Shown piece after piece: positions 8,291-17,055 of a stretch of DNA of 61,206 bases. The notes beneath the pieces were generated by a model. That model did not search any database. It was given only the letters and a program-made list of their open reading frames with translations, and was not told the DNA's origin. Source of the DNA: Candidatus Woesearchaeota archaeon (GTDB lineage: Archaea > Nanobdellota > Nanobdellia > Woesearchaeales > 21-14-0-10-32-9); contig JAIPET010000006.1 of assembly GCA_021736975.1 (NCBI GenBank), positions 1-61,206 of the forward strand, read 5' to 3'. The number at the start of each line of letters is the position of its first letter. Within the stretch, counting starts at the first letter, position 1. The translations under genes and the position numbers were made by a program.

Positions 8291-9346
8291 CTAGAAATCC
8301 GTTATTTTTTTTTCTACGATGGTTGTGTTTCCGCCTGCGCCTGTTTGTTTTTTGGTTTTTATGAATTTGCCATCTTCTAATTCTGAGATTTTTCTTTGGA
8401 ATGTTTTGTAGGATGCGTTTCCGCCTTCTTTTTGATATATTTTGAATAGGTCTCCTATTTTTTTGCCTGAGTTCTTTTTTACTATTTCAAATATTATTTT
8501 TGAGTCAGCTTTTAGTTCTTCTGTGTTTTTTATTGTGAAGTTTTCTAGTTTGTTTATTGCTTCTTGCACGTGTTCTTTTGTTATTTTGTTTTTTATTTTT
8601 TTTTCTGCTTCTCTTGCCGCTTCTTTCATTAAGAATAGTCCTGAGCGTATGTCTTTTATTTCGTATGTTTTTTGTGCAATCATATCAAATGCGTCTTGTT
8701 CCCATGTGTTTGAGTGAAATGCGTAATCTTTTCTTAGTTTTATTATTCCTAGTACTTCGTTTAATTTATATGCTCTAAATTCAAAGACTTCTGGGATCAT
8801 TCTTGATTTTAGTCTGTCTTCCATATCTACAAGAAAGCTTCTTCTGTTTCCTATCATGAATATTGTTTTGTTGTGGATGTCTTCTAGTACGTAGTATAAA
8901 AAATCTTGATCTTCTACTTGATCTATTTCGTCAAAGATGAATGCTGCTGCTTTTTTGTTTAGTATTCTTGATATTATGTCGTATAGGTCAAATGTTTTTT
9001 TGTTTTGTGTGAATTTGTATCCTAAGATGTTGCATATTTCAAGTAGTACTTTATATGTTGTGTTGTGTTTCCAGCAATTAACATAGATTGCTGCTATGTC
9101 GTCTGTTTCTTCTTCTAGTTCTCTTAGTATGAATTGGCATGCTGTTGTTTTTCCTATTCCTGGTCCTCCGTGTATAAACAAGTTTCTTCCGGATCTTTTT
9201 TGAAATAATGGTTTTATACAGTCTGCTAAATAGTGTTGTTCGTTTTGTCTATATGGCAGTTCTTTTGGTATATAGTCTTTTTCTAGTGCAGCCTCGTTTT
9301 TTATGAGGTTTTGATTTGGTTTTAGAACGTCTTCGAATAATCCCAT
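8291..9346 (-). CDS. cdc6: Orc1/Cdc6-type replication initiator (AAA+ ATPase)
   Basis: A 351-residue AAA+ protein: Walker A GGPGIGKTT at residues 60-68, Walker B FIFDEIDQ at about 136-143, sensor-like IGNRRSF, and a C-terminal winged-helix region. This is the Orc1/Cdc6 architecture; these proteins bind origin repeats and load the MCM helicase. It is somewhat short for the family. A TATA box near 9369-9376 predicts a leaderless start at the ATG. Archaeal origins often lie next to this gene, but I saw no convincing repeated origin-recognition boxes in the short flanks. Confidence 0.87.
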   Translation of the reverse strand: MGLFEDVLKPNQNLIKNEAALEKDYIPKELPYRQNEQHYLADCIKPLFQKRSGRNLFIHGGPGIGKTTACQFILRELEEETDDIAAIYVNCWKHNTTYKVLLEICNILGYKFTQNKKTFDLYDIISRILNKKAAAFIFDEIDQVEDQDFLYYVLEDIHNKTIFMIGNRRSFLVDMEDRLKSRMIPEVFEFRAYKLNEVLGIIKLRKDYAFHSNTWEQDAFDMIAQKTYEIKDIRSGLFLMKEAAREAEKKIKNKITKEHVQEAINKLENFTIKNTEELKADSKIIFEIVKKNSGKKIGDLFKIYQKEGGNASYKTFQRKISELEDGKFIKTKKQTGAGGNTTIVEKKITDF

Positions 9347-9391
9347 TTAATTATCGAATTTGTTTTTGTATAAAAAGTTTGTTGTATTTAT

Positions 9392-10060
9392 TTATTTGAT
9401 TTTTCGGTATGTTGTTGGTTTATACCATGTTTTTTCTATGTTTCTTGCTTTATTTGTTAGATTTTGATCTAGAATTAATCTTGAGTTTTCTGTATTTATT
9501 TCTTTATTATTATTTGATTCTGAAAAATAGATTAATCCATTTATGGGTAGTTTATTTAGGAGTTTTTGTATGTCTTTTGTATATGTTATTGCATTTGAAA
9601 AAAATATTTTGTTATAATTTTCATCGTAAAAATCTTGTATTTTTGTTGCGGTTTGTATTATTTTTAGATTATTTATATTTTTTTTAATTTTTTCAATTCT
9701 TTTTTCATTTTCAAAGTAATTAAGTCTTCTTCTTATGTTATCAAAGTTTGTTTTTTTTCCATTTATTGCGTATTCTTTTCCTTTTATTATGAATGGGTAG
9801 GGTATTTTTTTCCCAGAGAATTCATCTATTTTTCCATTTAAAAGACGGTCTATTCTATAATTTAGGTAATCTATTTGTGGTTGCCAGTGGTCTGTTGCTA
9901 TTATTTGTCCTTTTTCTATGAATTCGAGCATTGCAAATATTTGATCTCCTGAACCAATTATGGATAGTATTCTGTCGTCTGATTTTGGATCTAGTCCTTT
10001 TACTGGAGAATTAATTGTTTCATTTGTTGCTAGATAATTTATAATATTATAAGGAATCAT
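9392..10060 (-). CDS. SAM-dependent methyltransferase-like protein (DUF3419/BtaA-like)
   Basis: A 222-residue protein with a glycine-rich motif ILSIIGSGDQIFAMLEF at about residues 31-47 followed by an acidic strand end IIATDHWQPQIDYLNYRI. This arrangement resembles the DUF3419 family, which includes BtaA-type enzymes that transfer the 3-amino-3-carboxypropyl group of S-adenosylmethionine to lipids. The protein is about half the length of BtaA and the C-terminal half is not recognisable, so the reaction is uncertain. A TATA box just upstream (about 10071-10083) implies a leaderless transcript. Confidence 0.55.
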   Translation of the reverse strand: MIPYNIINYLATNETINSPVKGLDPKSDDRILSIIGSGDQIFAMLEFIEKGQIIATDHWQPQIDYLNYRIDRLLNGKIDEFSGKKIPYPFIIKGKEYAINGKKTNFDNIRRRLNYFENEKRIEKIKKNINNLKIIQTATKIQDFYDENYNKIFFSNAITYTKDIQKLLNKLPINGLIYFSESNNNKEINTENSRLILDQNLTNKARNIEKTWYKPTTYRKIK

Positions 10061-10201
10061 ATTTTTTAGTTATGTTTATATATTTAAAAAATTATTGATT
10101 ATTACGACTAAAGAGTAGTATATGCAGTTTTTGAAGAGGTATTGAGGATGAAAATAGTTATTTCACATTAAATATATAAATAAGCAAAATGAACTCATAT
10201 T

Positions 10202-11950
10202 ATGGAATATATCAAACTTGCAGAAGCATATTCAGAACTTGAAAATACTAGTAAAAGGCTTCATAAAACGTTTATTATTTCACAGCTTTTAAAAGAGACT
10301 TCTGAAGAAGATTTAGAACATATTATTATGCTTTTACAAGGCAGAGTTTTTACTGATGCGGATGATAGGGAAATTGGTGTTGCTGCAAAGCTTGTTTTAA
10401 AGGCTATTAGTGTTTCTACTGGTTTTTCTATTTCAAATATTGAAAAGATGTGGAAAGAAATTGGTGATTTGGGGGAAGTAGCAGAAAAATTATGTGGAAA
10501 AAAAACTCAGAATACTTTATTTTCTTCTGATTTGGATATTAAAGAGGTTTTTAGTAATTTGCAAAAACTTGCATCTCTTGAGGGCATGGGTAGTGTTGAC
10601 CAAAAAGTTAAATTGATTTCAAAATTATTAACGAGTGCTAAGCCTCTGGAGGCTAAGTATGTTGTTAGAACTGTTCTTCAAGATTTAAGGGTTGGTGTTG
10701 CAGAAGGAACATTAAGAGATGCTATTGCGTGGGCTTATTTACCTGGTATTTTACCTAATTATGATTTGGATACTAATCAAATTAATCCAGAAAATAGGGA
10801 GGAATATAATTTTCAAGTTGAAGCTGTTCAATCTGCTTTGAATAAGATTAATGATTTTTCTAAAGTTGCAATTACAGCAAAAAAAGGAATTGAAGAATTA
10901 AATAAAATAAAAATTGTTGTTGGTAAGCCTCTTAAAGTTATGCTTGCTCAAAAAGTTTTGAATGTGGTTGAGGCTTTTGAAACTGTTGGTAAGCCCGCGG
11001 TATTAGAATTTAAATATGATGGATTTAGGATGCAAATTCATAAATTTGAAGATAAGGTTACTATTTTTACAAGGAGGCTTGAGGAAGTCACTAATCAATT
11101 TCCGGAGGTTGAGGATTTTGTTTTAAATAATGTTTCTGCAGATTCTTGTATTTTGGATTGTGAGGCTGCAGGTTTTGATTCTAAAACTGGGAAGTATACT
11201 CCTTTTCAAAGTATTAGTCAACGAATTAAGAGAAAGTATGATATTGAAAAGATGGCTAAGGATTTTCCTGTTGAATTAAATATTTTTGATATTATTTATT
11301 TTAATGGTGAAGATTTATTGTCAACACCATTTAAAGAAAGACGAGCTATTATTGAAAGAATTGTTAAGGAAGAGGAGAAAAAAATTGTTCTTTCAAAAAA
11401 AATTATTTCTAGTTCGGAAGAGGAAGCTCAGGAGTTTTTTGATGAATCTATATCTTTAGGAAATGAGGGTTTAATGTTTAAGAATCTTGAAGGTGTTTAT
11501 AAGCCAGGTAGTAGAGTTGGTTATATGATTAAACTCAAAGATGTTCAGGATCCGCTTGATGTTGTAATTTTAGGTGGTGAATGGGGACAGGGTAAGCGTA
11601 GTGGCTGGGTGACTTCTTTAACTATTGGGATTTTAAGTAATGATGGTTTTTTAGAAATTGGCCATGTTGGTACTGGTTTAAAAGAAAAACCCGAAGAGGG
11701 TTTATCTTTTGGCGAAATTACTGAATTATTAAGGCCGAATATTTTGGAAGAAAAGGGCCGCGAATTAGTTGTTAAGCCAAGCGTTGTTATTAGTATTGAA
11801 TATGAGGAGATTCAAAAAAGTCCTGGTTATTCTTCTGGCTTTGCTTTAAGGTTTCCTCGTGTTAAGCTTTTAAGAAGTGATAGGCGTTCTGATGAGATTA
11901 CTACTTTGGAAGAAGTTGAAGATTTATTTTATAATCAGAAGAAGAGTTAA
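10202..11950 (+). CDS. lig: ATP-dependent DNA ligase
   Basis: A 582-residue replicative-type ligase. The adenylation motif EFKYDGFR lies near residue 270; downstream are further nucleotidyltransferase motifs (TRRLEEVT, DCEAAGFDS, EGLMFKN, and YMIKLK, motif V), then an OB-fold region. The N-terminal 220 residues match the helical DNA-binding domain of archaeal/eukaryotic ligase I. It seals nicks during replication and repair through a lysyl-AMP intermediate. The length is typical for archaeal Lig. The TATA box at about 10168 gives a leaderless start at 10202. Confidence 0.96.
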   Translation: MEYIKLAEAYSELENTSKRLHKTFIISQLLKETSEEDLEHIIMLLQGRVFTDADDREIGVAAKLVLKAISVSTGFSISNIEKMWKEIGDLGEVAEKLCGKKTQNTLFSSDLDIKEVFSNLQKLASLEGMGSVDQKVKLISKLLTSAKPLEAKYVVRTVLQDLRVGVAEGTLRDAIAWAYLPGILPNYDLDTNQINPENREEYNFQVEAVQSALNKINDFSKVAITAKKGIEELNKIKIVVGKPLKVMLAQKVLNVVEAFETVGKPAVLEFKYDGFRMQIHKFEDKVTIFTRRLEEVTNQFPEVEDFVLNNVSADSCILDCEAAGFDSKTGKYTPFQSISQRIKRKYDIEKMAKDFPVELNIFDIIYFNGEDLLSTPFKERRAIIERIVKEEEKKIVLSKKIISSSEEEAQEFFDESISLGNEGLMFKNLEGVYKPGSRVGYMIKLKDVQDPLDVVILGGEWGQGKRSGWVTSLTIGILSNDGFLEIGHVGTGLKEKPEEGLSFGEITELLRPNILEEKGRELVVKPSVVISIEYEEIQKSPGYSSGFALRFPRVKLLRSDRRSDEITTLEEVEDLFYNQKKS

Positions 11951-11963
11951 TTTTAAATATGTT

Positions 11964-13037
11964 TTATTCAGTTGTCATATTCATTTCTTTTTGTTTTTGG
12001 ATATTGCTATTTTCTTTGGCGTACATATATTTAGTTTTTTTAGAATCTATATCTAGTTCCATTTTTGCTATTGATCTGTATGGTGTTAGGGGCGTTAGTG
12101 TTTCCCATATGTCTTTGTTATAATATGGTGAGTAATTGTATCTCATGCTTGCCATTCTGTTTCCTGATTTGTAATGTTTCCATTTTTTTCCATTTAGGTG
12201 CGGTTTCCATCTTCCAAATCTTTTATGTTCAAGGTATCTTGCAACTGCAATTATTGCAAAATCCATATCGTATGGTTTTATTTCTTCTTCTGGTGAAAAT
12301 ATTGTTGTGTATGAGTATGGGAGGAATTGTTCGTAGCCTATTGCGACTTTGTATGAACTTTTTATTTCGTTTGCTTCTGCAGGTTTTAGTTTTAGTCTGT
12401 TTTTTATTAGTTCTATGTAGTGGGGTCCTTGTTGTTTTGCAAATCTTGCATTTTTTTCAATTTTCTCACTGTCCATATTTTTATCGCATACGTAGTTTGT
12501 TAATAATGCATTGAATGATGGATACCATACTTTTATGTTCTTATAATATTCTGGCAAATTTCCAAAAAAAGTTTCTACAGCTAAGTGTCCTGCTATTACT
12601 CTTGGGTCGACTTTTGTTTTTTTATATATGTCTAGAAGTTGTGTTTCTTTTTCTTCTAAGAAATTTACATATTTTATTTTTAATGACTCCATATTTATGA
12701 ATTTTAGGTGTGCTTGATATTTTTCTTTACTAGTTCTTTTATCTTTTTTTGTATTTTCTTTTTTATCTGGATTTAATAATTTAATTATGTTCTCGTCTAT
12801 TCTTGTTGTTGGTTGGTTAAATAAGTCTTCTATGTATAATGAATCTAGTGGTCTTTTTTCTATTAGGAATTTTTTGAATTCATCTATTCTTTGTACTGTC
12901 TCTTCATTATACATATTTTTATAGGAATAATTATTTATTACTTTTTGGGTTTGATTTTCTTTTTTTATTTGGTGTTGTACGAATGTTGCAGTATAAAGTG
13001 CTATTAGCGCTGTTATTGTTAAATTTTTTACACTCAT
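11964..13037 (-). CDS. Exported MltB-like lytic transglycosylase-fold protein
   Basis: A 357-residue protein with an N-terminal hydrophobic segment (about residues 5-20), so probably exported or membrane-anchored. The central part follows the MltB/SLT_2 pattern: DPRVIAGHLAVETFFG with a candidate catalytic Glu near 156, then SFNALLTNYV, and later YKVAIGYEQFLPYSYTTIF and AIIAVARYLE, matching the 'GxxQFxPSSY' and final helix of MltB. MltB enzymes cut the glycan of bacterial peptidoglycan, which archaea lack. The protein could act on bacterial walls or on another glycan. The family call is from motif order only. Its TATA box lies just upstream. Confidence 0.68.
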   Translation of the reverse strand: MSVKNLTITALIALYTATFVQHQIKKENQTQKVINNYSYKNMYNEETVQRIDEFKKFLIEKRPLDSLYIEDLFNQPTTRIDENIIKLLNPDKKENTKKDKRTSKEKYQAHLKFINMESLKIKYVNFLEEKETQLLDIYKKTKVDPRVIAGHLAVETFFGNLPEYYKNIKVWYPSFNALLTNYVCDKNMDSEKIEKNARFAKQQGPHYIELIKNRLKLKPAEANEIKSSYKVAIGYEQFLPYSYTTIFSPEEEIKPYDMDFAIIAVARYLEHKRFGRWKPHLNGKKWKHYKSGNRMASMRYNYSPYYNKDIWETLTPLTPYRSIAKMELDIDSKKTKYMYAKENSNIQKQKEMNMTTE

Positions 13038-13128
13038 TTTATTTAGGTTTTATTTTTTTTATATAAGTTTTATTATGTTTCGAAATATTTCCGGTTTTTT
13101 CGAATATTTTTCAATATGTTTTCGAAAA

Positions 13129-13306
13129 CTTTTTAAAGAATTTGTATTCCTTTAGTAGTAAAATGAACCCTACAAAAATATCATTGGTAAAAACAACTAG
13201 TGTTTACTAGATGTAGGTGTGCGATTTTCTAAATTTTTTTTGTGTGCCTCCTAGAAAAACCTAGGCAAGCTGGCTCAACGACAGACAAACATAATGGGGG
13301 ATTCCC
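13129..13306 (+). promoter_or_regulatory. Long structured leader of the ABC exporter gene, with a 15-codon upstream ORF
   Basis: A TATA-like TTTTTAAAG at about 13129-13138 suggests transcription from about 13160, giving a leader of about 145 bases in a genome where most genes have none. It holds a short frame at 13163-13210 (MNPTKISLVKTTSVY), a hairpin CTAGT/ACTAG (13197-13210), a second weak hairpin CCTAG/CTAGG (13250-13265), and a GC-rich segment before GGGGG and the exporter ATG. This could be a regulatory leader; nothing matches a riboswitch I know. Confidence 0.4.
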
Positions 13307-15115
13307 ATGAAAAACAAAAAGAAAATTAATGGAAAGAAAAAAGTGCAAAAGCCAATAGATTTCAAATATAATTTTGGTATGTATTGGACTCTTATCAAGA
13401 AATATAAGTGGATGGCTTTCGGATTGTTATTGATGATTTTATTTTTTCAATCATCATACTCTGCTCAAAGTTTCATCTTTAAAATATTAACTGATGAGAG
13501 TGGGAGATTTATTGCAAAAGAAATTGTAAGTAATGAATTCGTTAAAATATTAACTATGTTAGCATTAGCTTTTGCAGCATTAAAAGTTATGCAAACAGCG
13601 TTCAGATGGATTTGGATGAATACGATAAACATTTTTGAAACAAAAGTTATGTTTGATATAAAAAAAATGATGTTTAATCACGTTATTCATTTAGATCATG
13701 AGTTCCACACTAATAATAAAACAGGATCTCTTATTAGTAGATTAATAAGAGGTGGAAATGCTGTTGAAAGATTAACTGATGTAATAGTATTTAACTTTGT
13801 GCCTTTGTTATTTCAAACAGTTGTAGTTGCAGGAACAATTATGTTTTTTGATCTACAATCAGCATTGGTTGTTTTGATTACTATATTGGCATTTATCGGA
13901 TATAGTTTTGTTGTGAATAAAAAACAGCAACCTGCTAATATGGCTGCTAATGATGCTGAAGATTCAGAGAAAGCAGTAGTTAGTGATTTCCTTACAAACA
14001 TTGAAAGTATAAAATATTTTGGAAAAGAAGATAAAATTAAATCAAGATATTTTAAATATGGAGATGAAACAAGGAAAAAAATATTAGCTCATTGGAATTA
14101 TTTCAGATGGTTATCTGCAGGGCATACTTTGATACTTGGACTCGGAGCTTTTTTCCTGATATACTTTCCAGTGCAAAAAATGCTTGCAGGAACTTTAACC
14201 ATAGGAACGTTAGTGTTTATTTATGCTTCATTTGAAACTATGATTGGTCATTTGTTTGGTTTTGATCATGGTCTTCGTGGTTTTTATAGGAGTATGGCTG
14301 ACTTTGAGTCTTTGTTTAAATATTATAAAGCTCAAAAAACTATTGTTGACGAACCTGATGCTAGAGTTTTAAATGTAAAAAAAGGAACAATAAATTTCAA
14401 TAATGTTTGGTTCAAGTATAAGAACAGATATGTTTTGAAAGATTTTAACCTTGAAATACCTGCTAATAAAAAGATTGCATTGGTTGGACCTTCAGGATCT
14501 GGTAAAAGTACTTTGGTGAAACTTTTGTATAGATTGTATGATGTTGACAAAGGTAGTATTGTTGTTGATGGATATGATATTAAAAAAGTTAAACAAGAGT
14601 CGTTAAGGTCTGAGTTAAGCATTGTTCCTCAGGAAGCTGTTTTGTTTGATGAAACCATATTAAATAATGTTGGTTTTAGTAATGGGAAAGCAAACAAAAA
14701 AGAAATAATGAAAGCGATGAAGTTTGCTCAACTTGACCAAGTAGTTGCTGGTTTTCCAAAGAAAGAATTAACTATCGTTGGAGAAAGAGGAGTTAAACTT
14801 TCTGGCGGAGAAAAACAGCGTGTTAGTATAGCTAGGGCAATACTTGCTGATAAGAAAATACTTGTGATGGATGAAGCAACATCTGCTCTTGACTCAGAAA
14901 CTGAACATGAAATACAGCAAGACTTAGAGAATCTAATGAAAGGCAGAACAAGCATAGTTATTGCTCACAGACTTTCAACCATTATGAAAGCGGATGTTAT
15001 AGTTGTGCTTGACAAAGGAAGAGTAGTGCAGCAAGGAACACACAATGAACTAATACAGCAAGACGGTTTGTACAAAAAACTTTGGAACCTTCAAAAAGGC
15101 GGCTATATTAAGTGA
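13307..15115 (+). CDS. ABC transporter, exporter type (fused membrane and ATPase domains)
   Basis: A 602-residue half-transporter. Residues about 30-330 form the six-helix ABC membrane domain; the ATPase domain carries Walker A GPSGSGKST (about 394-402), signature LSGGEKQR (about 497-504), Walker B ILVMDEATSALD (about 520) and the H-loop AHRLST. The architecture matches Atm1/MsbA-like exporters that work as homodimers. Substrate unknown. The codon usage includes more A/C-ending codons than neighbouring genes, as often seen in highly expressed or transferred genes. Confidence 0.93.
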   Translation: MKNKKKINGKKKVQKPIDFKYNFGMYWTLIKKYKWMAFGLLLMILFFQSSYSAQSFIFKILTDESGRFIAKEIVSNEFVKILTMLALAFAALKVMQTAFRWIWMNTINIFETKVMFDIKKMMFNHVIHLDHEFHTNNKTGSLISRLIRGGNAVERLTDVIVFNFVPLLFQTVVVAGTIMFFDLQSALVVLITILAFIGYSFVVNKKQQPANMAANDAEDSEKAVVSDFLTNIESIKYFGKEDKIKSRYFKYGDETRKKILAHWNYFRWLSAGHTLILGLGAFFLIYFPVQKMLAGTLTIGTLVFIYASFETMIGHLFGFDHGLRGFYRSMADFESLFKYYKAQKTIVDEPDARVLNVKKGTINFNNVWFKYKNRYVLKDFNLEIPANKKIALVGPSGSGKSTLVKLLYRLYDVDKGSIVVDGYDIKKVKQESLRSELSIVPQEAVLFDETILNNVGFSNGKANKKEIMKAMKFAQLDQVVAGFPKKELTIVGERGVKLSGGEKQRVSIARAILADKKILVMDEATSALDSETEHEIQQDLENLMKGRTSIVIAHRLSTIMKADVIVVLDKGRVVQQGTHNELIQQDGLYKKLWNLQKGGYIK

Positions 15116-15158
15116 GCGGTCATCGGTTAGAACACGGAACGTGGCGGTCAAAGGTCAG
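15116..15158 (+). repeat. GC-rich tandem-like repeat after the ABC exporter gene
   Basis: GCGGTCATCGGTTAG (15116-15130) and GCGGTCAAAGGTCAG (15144-15158) are imperfect copies around a small hairpin core (CACGGAACGTG). It starts one base after the exporter stop codon. It may be a structured 3' untranslated region or part of an RNA. It stands out in base composition from its surroundings. Confidence 0.4.
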
Positions 15159-15233
15159 CAAATTTATTTTTTTATTTTTTTCCAATAAATTTTTAAGTGA
15201 ATGTTTTTTTGTTTGTTTTTTGGAGGAAATATT

Positions 15234-15563
15234 ATGAGTAAAGATAAAAGATCAAGCAGCCTTAAAGAAAAGGAAGATGGTAAGGTTATAGCGATAATTT
15301 CTTATGTTTATTGGTTAGGTTGGTTAATTGCTTTAATAATGAATCAAAATAAGAAAAATTCTTTTGCAAGTTTTCATTTAAGACAATCTTTATTGTTGAT
15401 GATTGCAATAACTATTATGATGTGGATTCCTTTTATAGGTGATGTTCTTTCAATAATTTTATTTGTTCTTTGGGTTTTTGGTTTGGTTTATGCAATTCAA
15501 GGCAAAGAAAAAGAAATACCTGTTATAGGACCTTTAGCTCAAGATTGGTTTAAAGGTTTATAA
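15234..15563 (+). CDS. DUF4870/Tic20-like small membrane protein
   Basis: A 109-residue membrane protein with about three hydrophobic segments. The pattern FHLRQSLLLM in the middle and IQGKEKEIPVIGP near the end is typical of the DUF4870/Tic20-like family. Function is unknown. I chose the ATG at 15234 because GGAGGAAA lies 5-12 bases upstream; an in-frame codon at 15201 lacks such a site. Confidence 0.78.
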   Translation: MSKDKRSSSLKEKEDGKVIAIISYVYWLGWLIALIMNQNKKNSFASFHLRQSLLLMIAITIMMWIPFIGDVLSIILFVLWVFGLVYAIQGKEKEIPVIGPLAQDWFKGL

Positions 15564-15603
15564 TTTTTTTATTTCGTGCTATAAAATGGGGTTTAATAAT
15601 GGA

Positions 15604-15707
15604 TCTGCTCAGAAATCTTCGATTTATTTTTTGTCTTTGCATTTGTGGCGAAGATACACAAAGAGTTTTTAGTTTTTTGTGTGTCAGAAACTTTGTTTCT
15701 GAGCAGA
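15604..15707. ncRNA. Candidate structured RNA (three-way junction)
   Basis: TCTGCTCAGAAA (15604-15615) pairs perfectly with TTTCTGAGCAGA (15696-15707), enclosing two further perfect 7-base stems: ATCTTCG/CGAAGAT (15615-15621 with 15649-15655) and ACACAAA/TTTGTGT (15656-15662 with 15676-15682). A competing hairpin CAGAAAC/GTTTCTG (15685-15701) would break the outer stem, so two alternative folds exist. No protein frame fits here. The strand is not determined. Confidence 0.45.
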
Positions 15708-15758
15708 CTCAGAGAGGGGATTTTCATAATTTAAAATAAAAAAATATTTTTTTTGTTT

Positions 15759-15929
15759 TTATGAGTCTTCAAAATATGGTTGAACTTTGTTGTTATTTTC
15801 TAATAAGTAGCTTTTTGTATTTCCTTTTCTGTATTTTTGATTCATTTTTAGAACTATTGCTTCCTCTGGTCTTAATTCTAATTCGTCTGCCGTGTAATTT
15901 TCTTCATATATTGGTTCGTATTGATTCAT
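15759..15929 (-). CDS. Small hypothetical protein (56 aa)
   Basis: Encodes 56 residues starting MNQYEPIYEENYTADELEL, acidic at the front and basic near the end. GAGGTGG lies 5 bases before the ATG, and a TATA-like CTTTTTAAAC lies upstream at about 15964-15973. The opposite-strand frame in this place has no such signals. No family recognised. Confidence 0.6.
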   Translation of the reverse strand: MNQYEPIYEENYTADELELRPEEAIVLKMNQKYRKGNTKSYLLENNNKVQPYFEDS

Positions 15930-16039
15930 ATTTACCACCTCATTGTTTTATTGGTATTTATGTTTAAAAAGCTCTTTGAAAGATAAGTTAATGTTTTTTT
16001 TGCATAAATTTTATAAATGTCTCTTTTGTCAGGTAATTT

Positions 16040-16741
16040 ATGCAAGGGGTACAATTATTTTGCGGGCCTGAATGGTTTAATGGTTTTGACGCTATTATTG
16101 ATTTGTTTAGTTTAATAGTTCTTATTTTAATTGCGGTTTATGCTTTTAAGGTTTATAGGTTGCATGAAAAAAAATCTTTAAAATATATGGCTGGTGCGAT
16201 GTCTTTAATTGCTGTTGCTTTTATTTTTAAAATTATTACTTATGGTGTTTTTTATCTTAGAGATAATTTCGCTTTAAGTTATTCTAATCTTGCAAATGTT
16301 GCTCATGGTTTTACATGTTCTAATATGAGTTTTATTTTATTGTTTATGATTTATGCTTTAATAACTTTAGTTGGTTTATTTATGCTATTATATGTTTATC
16401 AGAAAGAAAAATCTATGGTTATGTTGTTTTTAGTTTTTTATTTAATAGTCATATCTTTATTTTTAACATCATCTGCTTATTATGTGTTGCATTTATCTGC
16501 TTTAATAATATCTGTTTTGATAACTATTCAGTTTTTTATGAATTATAAGAAAAATAAATTGAAGTCAACAAAATATTTGTATTTGAGCTTTATAGTTTAT
16601 AGTTTAAGTCATGTATTTTTCTTGTTGAGTTATTTTAGTACTTTTTTCTATTTTCTTGCAGAACTAATTCAATTAGTGGCTTTTATAGGGCTACTCTATA
16701 CTTTTATATCGGTGCTTAATCATGGGAAAAAAAAGAGGTAG
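16040..16741 (+). CDS. Seven-helix membrane protein
   Basis: A 233-residue polytopic membrane protein with about seven hydrophobic segments and few soluble loops. No family motif is recognised. The TATA box at about 16008-16016 places transcription start at the ATG. The final 20 bases overlap the start of a winged-helix regulator gene, so the two are co-translated; such membrane-protein plus winged-helix pairs may form a sensing unit in archaea (inference). Confidence 0.75.
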   Translation: MQGVQLFCGPEWFNGFDAIIDLFSLIVLILIAVYAFKVYRLHEKKSLKYMAGAMSLIAVAFIFKIITYGVFYLRDNFALSYSNLANVAHGFTCSNMSFILLFMIYALITLVGLFMLLYVYQKEKSMVMLFLVFYLIVISLFLTSSAYYVLHLSALIISVLITIQFFMNYKKNKLKSTKYLYLSFIVYSLSHVFFLLSYFSTFFYFLAELIQLVAFIGLLYTFISVLNHGKKKR

Positions 16742-17000
16742 ATTAGATATTGTTGAGGATATGCTTTTAGCTATTCAAAAAAAAGGTGGAGAAATTAAAC
16801 CGACGCACTTAATGTATAAGTCTAATCTTTCTTATAAACAAATGAATATTTATCTTGAGGAATTAATGGAAAAAGATTTTGTTGAAAAAAAGAAGTTGGA
16901 TGAACGCGAATTAATTGTTATTAAAGATAGGGGTTATCATTTTCTTTCTAAAATTAAAGAAATGCGTCAATTTGAAGAAACATTCGGTTTAGATGATTGA
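16722..17000 (+). CDS. Winged helix-turn-helix DNA-binding protein
   Basis: A 92-residue protein with the archaeal winged-helix layout: helix-turn-helix from 'DIVEDMLLAIQKKGGEIKP' through 'LMYKSNLSYKQMNIYLEELM', then the beta wing 'VEKKKLDERELIVIKDRGY'. Likely a dimeric transcription regulator. It overlaps the preceding membrane-protein gene by 20 bases and may regulate that operon. Confidence 0.78.
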   Translation: MGKKRGRLDIVEDMLLAIQKKGGEIKPTHLMYKSNLSYKQMNIYLEELMEKDFVEKKKLDERELIVIKDRGYHFLSKIKEMRQFEETFGLDD

Positions 17001-17055
17001 TTTCATGACTTTTTTATTAATATTTTTAAATAATATTTATTTCCGTATTTAGAAT

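Noticed and set aside
9347-9391. Replication origin beside the Orc1/Cdc6 gene
   Set aside because: No repeated origin-recognition boxes or unwinding element could be seen in the short flanking gaps.
15761-15967. 68-codon plus-strand frame
   Set aside because: It has no ribosome-binding site or promoter; the opposite strand carries a better-supported 56-codon gene.
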